Positions 6,825 to 8,851 of a DNA stretch of 8,851 bases are shown in pieces. The stretch spans positions 1-8,851 of the forward strand of contig CADCRC010000078.1 of the NCBI GenBank assembly GCA_902803795.1, read 5' to 3'. Position numbers and translations under genes: made by a program. The stretch is from an uncultured Erysipelotrichaceae bacterium (GTDB lineage: Bacteria > Bacillota_I > Bacilli_A > RF39 > UBA660). The notes beneath the pieces are model-generated. The model was not told where the DNA came from and made no database searches. It saw only the letters and a list, made by a program, of their open reading frames with translations. Positions within the stretch are counted from its first letter, which is position 1. Each line of letters starts with the position of its first letter.

Positions 6825-7301
6825 ATGAAACATGAAGAAATATTAAATAGTGCAACAAAAGAGGAAAACTTAACAGAAAAAGAAAGAATAATAAGAGAAA
6901 AAAGAAAAACAACAGTTGATGAACCAGATTACAAGATAGCATGGGAAGGACAACCTGCAGGAATATGGGAAAGATTTCTTTCTATGCTTCATCTTAATTT
7001 CACTTGGTATAAAATAAGCACCGATGAACTTATTATAACAACAGGTTTTTTCAATAGACGAACTGACTCAATCGAATTATATTTATTAAAAGATCCAGAC
7101 ATAACAGAAAGTCTTATACAAAGATGGTTAGGTGTTGGAAATATTAAAGTAATAGTAGATTCAAGAAGTACATCTGCTAGAGCAGGTTCTAGAATTATTT
7201 TAAGAAATATTAAAAAGCCAAATGAAGTAAGAAAAATGTTAAGGGATTATATAGAAGCAGATGTTCTAGAAAGAGGAATTAATTACTTCGATAAAGTATA
7301 A
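6825..7301 (+). CDS. Soluble bacterial PH-domain protein (bPH_2/YdbS-like)
   Basis: The product has 158 residues. Residues 1-36 are charged and probably helical or disordered. A short IAWEGQPAG segment (38-46) resembles the opening of bacterial PH-domain proteins. Residues 62-147 match the bPH_2 pattern: YKISTDELIITTGFFNRRTDSIELY, then ITESLIQRWLGVGNIKVI (the first run spans 62-86), then a strand and C-terminal helix with IKKPNEVRKMLRDYI. Many relatives carry membrane helices between the EG-P segment and the first PH strand; here only a short amphipathic stretch is present, so the protein looks soluble or peripheral. The role of these domains is poorly known. The ATG at 6825 follows AAGGAAGTGATT (6809-6820). 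The gene stands between mutS and parE and ends in its own terminator. The domain call is by pattern memory. Confidence 0.85.
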   Translation: MKHEEILNSATKEENLTEKERIIREKRKTTVDEPDYKIAWEGQPAGIWERFLSMLHLNFTWYKISTDELIITTGFFNRRTDSIELYLLKDPDITESLIQRWLGVGNIKVIVDSRSTSARAGSRIILRNIKKPNEVRKMLRDYIEADVLERGINYFDKV

Positions 7302-7331
7302 AAAATAGACTTAAATATAAGTTTTTTTTTT
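7302..7331 (+). terminator. Intrinsic terminator after the PH-domain gene
   Basis: ACTTA (7309-7313) pairs with TAAGT (7318-7322) around an AATA loop. The stem extends with G-T and A-T pairs and, past one T-T mismatch, with A's right after the stop codon against the T run. Ten consecutive T (7322-7331) follow. The hairpin is weak in GC but the T tract is long. Confidence 0.8.
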
Positions 7332-7401
7332 ATAAATAATTATATAAAAGAATTATTAATGTCCATGTTATGTCAAATTATTAGTCGCTTTTAAAAAAAT
7401 T

Positions 7402-7410
7402 TGTTATAAT
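7402..7410 (+). promoter_or_regulatory. parE promoter P1, extended -10 TGT-TATAAT
   Basis: TGT precedes a perfect TATAAT (7405-7410), the same nine bases as at the mutS promoter. The -35 is weak (TTAGTC at 7381-7386, 18-base spacing). Transcription would begin near 7417, giving a leader of about 140 bases to the parE ATG. Confidence 0.65.
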
Positions 7411-7437
7411 TAATATATTGAGGCAAAATTAAATTCA

Positions 7438-7466
7438 TTGTTAAAAAAAAATAAATATGATAGTAT
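7438..7466 (+). promoter_or_regulatory. Possible second parE promoter P2
   Basis: TTGTTA (7438-7443), a 17-base spacer and TAGTAT (7461-7466) preceded by TGA form a plausible extended -10 promoter. The start would be near 7473, just before a weak AT-rich hairpin (AAAAGAT 7477-7483 with ATCTTTT 7501-7507). It is less consensus-like than P1 in its -10 but better in its -35. Confidence 0.45.
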
Positions 7467-7539
7467 ATATTTTATGAAAAGATTAAATACATAACTTAAT
7501 ATCTTTTAATTTAGATATTTATTTTATGTTGCTTTATTA

Positions 7540-7560
7540 ATGCGAGGAGGTATGTCATGA
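7540..7560 (+). promoter_or_regulatory. parE ribosome binding site with overlapping six-codon mini-ORF
   Basis: AGGAGGT (7545-7551) is the strongest Shine-Dalgarno match in the window, five bases before the parE ATG. The same bases sit inside a mini-ORF from ATG 7540 (Met-Arg-Gly-Gly-Met-Ser, stop TGA 7558-7560) whose stop overlaps the parE start as ATGA. The ribosome binding site is certain enough; translation of the mini-ORF is only a possibility. Confidence 0.7.
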
Positions 7561-8851
7561 AATACGATGAATCGTCAATTAAAATTTTAGAAGGACTTGA
7601 AGCAGTAAGAAAAAGACCAGGAATGTATATTGGATCAACAGATAAACATGGACTTCATCATTTAATTTGGGAAATCGTTGATAACTCTATAGATGAAGCT
7701 ATAAATGGATATGGTAATTTAATTAAAATAACTATTCACAAAGATGGTAGCATAAGTGTAGAAGATTCAGGTAGAGGTGTTCCATGTGGAAAACATGAAA
7801 GTGGCAAATCAACTCCTGAAGTTATTTATACAGTATTGCATGCAGGAGGAAAATTTGAAGAAGCAGGATATAAAGTATCTGGAGGACTTCATGGTGTTGG
7901 AGCTAGTGTAGTTAATGCATTATCAAAATGGATGGAAGTAACAATAAAAAGAGACAAGGAAGTTCATTATATTAAATTTGAAAATGGAGGAAATGTTGTA
8001 ATTCCACTAAAAACAATTGGAACAACTAATAAAACAGGAACATGTGTTAGATTTATGCCTGATGATACAATATTTCAAACAACTAAATTTTCATATACAA
8101 CAATATGTGAACATATCCAAGAAGAAGCATATTTATTAGATGGAATTACATTAGAAGTATTAGATGAAGAAGATAATAGACATAATATATTTTGCTACGA
8201 AAAAGGAATAGAAGAATTTGTTAACGTCTTAAATTCAGAATATACACCACTTCATGATGTTTTAAATATAAAAAGTGAAAAAGAAGGAATAATTGTTAAT
8301 ATTTCACTGCAATATTCTGATTCATATAATTCAAACATAGTAAGTTTTGTAAATAATGTTAAAACAATAGATGGAGGAACTCATGAAGTAGGATTTAAAA
8401 GTGCATTAACAAGAGTATTTAATGATTATATTAAAACTCATGATAATATAAAAACAAAAACATTACTTGAGGGAAGTGATGTTCGAGAAGGTTTATCATG
8501 TGTAATATCATTAAGAGTTCCTGAAGAACAATTACAATTTGAAGGTCAAACAAAAACAAAACTTGGTACACCGCAAGCAAAAAATATAGTTGATTCAATA
8601 ACATTTGAAAAATTAAAAATATTTCTAGAAGAGAATGGATTAATCGCAACACGAATTATAGATAAATGTTTTGAATCAAAAAAAGCTAGAGAAGCAGCAA
8701 GAAAAGCAAGAGAAGATGTAAGAAAAGGAAGCCGTGGAAAAAAAGAAGAACATTCTTTATCTGGAAAACTTGCTCCTGCTCAAAGCAAAGATAAAACAAA
8801 AAAAGAATTATTCTTAGTCGAAGGAGATTCAGCAGGAGGTTCTGCAAAACA
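7557..8851 (+). CDS. parE: DNA topoisomerase IV subunit B (3' truncated by the window)
   Basis: ParE supplies the ATPase half of topoisomerase IV, which with ParC unlinks replicated chromosomes. The visible 431 codons run from a well-placed ATG to the window edge, about two thirds of a usual 640-655 residues. The GHKL ATPase domain shows E39 and N43 in EIVDNSIDEA, D70 in EDSGRGVP, the lid GGLHGVGASVVNALS with GLHGVG at 110-115, and the transducer QTK loop at 331-333 in EGQTKTKLGT. The Toprim motif EGDSAGG is at 422-428. ParE is preferred over GyrB because of the N-terminal SIKILEGLEAVRKRPGMYIG form, the ARKAREDVRKGSRGKK segment and LSGKLAPAQSKD before Toprim, which match Firmicutes ParE better than GyrB (LPGKLADCSSKD type). 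parC would be expected just downstream, outside the window. GyrB remains a small possibility. Confidence 0.93.
   Translation, partial: MKYDESSIKILEGLEAVRKRPGMYIGSTDKHGLHHLIWEIVDNSIDEAINGYGNLIKITIHKDGSISVEDSGRGVPCGKHESGKSTPEVIYTVLHAGGKFEEAGYKVSGGLHGVGASVVNALSKWMEVTIKRDKEVHYIKFENGGNVVIPLKTIGTTNKTGTCVRFMPDDTIFQTTKFSYTTICEHIQEEAYLLDGITLEVLDEEDNRHNIFCYEKGIEEFVNVLNSEYTPLHDVLNIKSEKEGIIVNISLQYSDSYNSNIVSFVNNVKTIDGGTHEVGFKSALTRVFNDYIKTHDNIKTKTLLEGSDVREGLSCVISLRVPEEQLQFEGQTKTKLGTPQAKNIVDSITFEKLKIFLEENGLIATRIIDKCFESKKAREAARKAREDVRKGSRGKKEEHSLSGKLAPAQSKDKTKKELFLVEGDSAGGSAK

Noticed and set aside
7477..7507. Hairpin in the parE leader as an attenuator or riboswitch
   Set aside because: Only seven mostly A-T pairs with a bulged extension; no known riboswitch core or proper T run is visible.
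8431..8652. A 73-residue ORF on the - strand
   Set aside because: It is antisense to the conserved ParE coding sequence.
7557..8851. Calling the last gene gyrB
   Set aside because: The linker before the Toprim motif and the ARKARED-type segment match Firmicutes ParE better than GyrB.

Overview
The window is very AT-rich DNA from a low-GC Gram-positive bacterium. All visible genes use the standard genetic code: tryptophan is TGG, and the four complete genes and the truncated first gene all stop with TAA. The MutS and ParE sequences are of Bacilli type (for example the Walker B run DELGRGTATYDG in MutS). The small-genome style and the cysteine- and threonine-rich repeat surface protein are reminiscent of uncultured gut Bacilli such as the RF39 group. 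That placement is an inference from memory, not a database result.

Layout. Positions 1-822 hold the 3' end of a repeat-containing, probably secreted protein with a cysteine-rich C-terminus (+ strand). A bidirectional hairpin terminator at 856-891 separates it from the convergent gene fhs (890-2476, - strand), encoding formate--tetrahydrofolate ligase. Between fhs and the divergent gene at 2580-3827 lies a compact pair of back-to-back promoters that share one -35 box. The 2580-3827 gene encodes a soluble 415-residue protein that I cannot assign; a terminator closes it at 3850-3872. A short AT-rich gap with a second, apparently unattached terminator (4011-4048) follows. Then come mutS (4126-6687), a small PH-domain protein (6825-7301) with its own terminator, and parE (topoisomerase IV subunit B), which starts at 7557 and runs off the right edge.

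How the genes relate. This is mostly ordinary chromosomal backbone: one-carbon metabolism, mismatch repair and chromosome decatenation. Each gene appears to have its own promoter, so the window reads as single-gene transcription units, not an operon. Every promoter I can propose has an extended -10 element (TGn before the -10), and most have weak -35 boxes. I see no tRNA, rRNA, CRISPR array, insertion sequence or phage gene.

Novelty. I do not see a clear new multi-gene system. The best candidates for a second look are the unrecognised 415-residue protein behind the best promoter in the window, the shared -35 divergent promoter, the divergent Fhs active-site signatures, and the thrombospondin-like WSAWSAW tail of the repeat protein.
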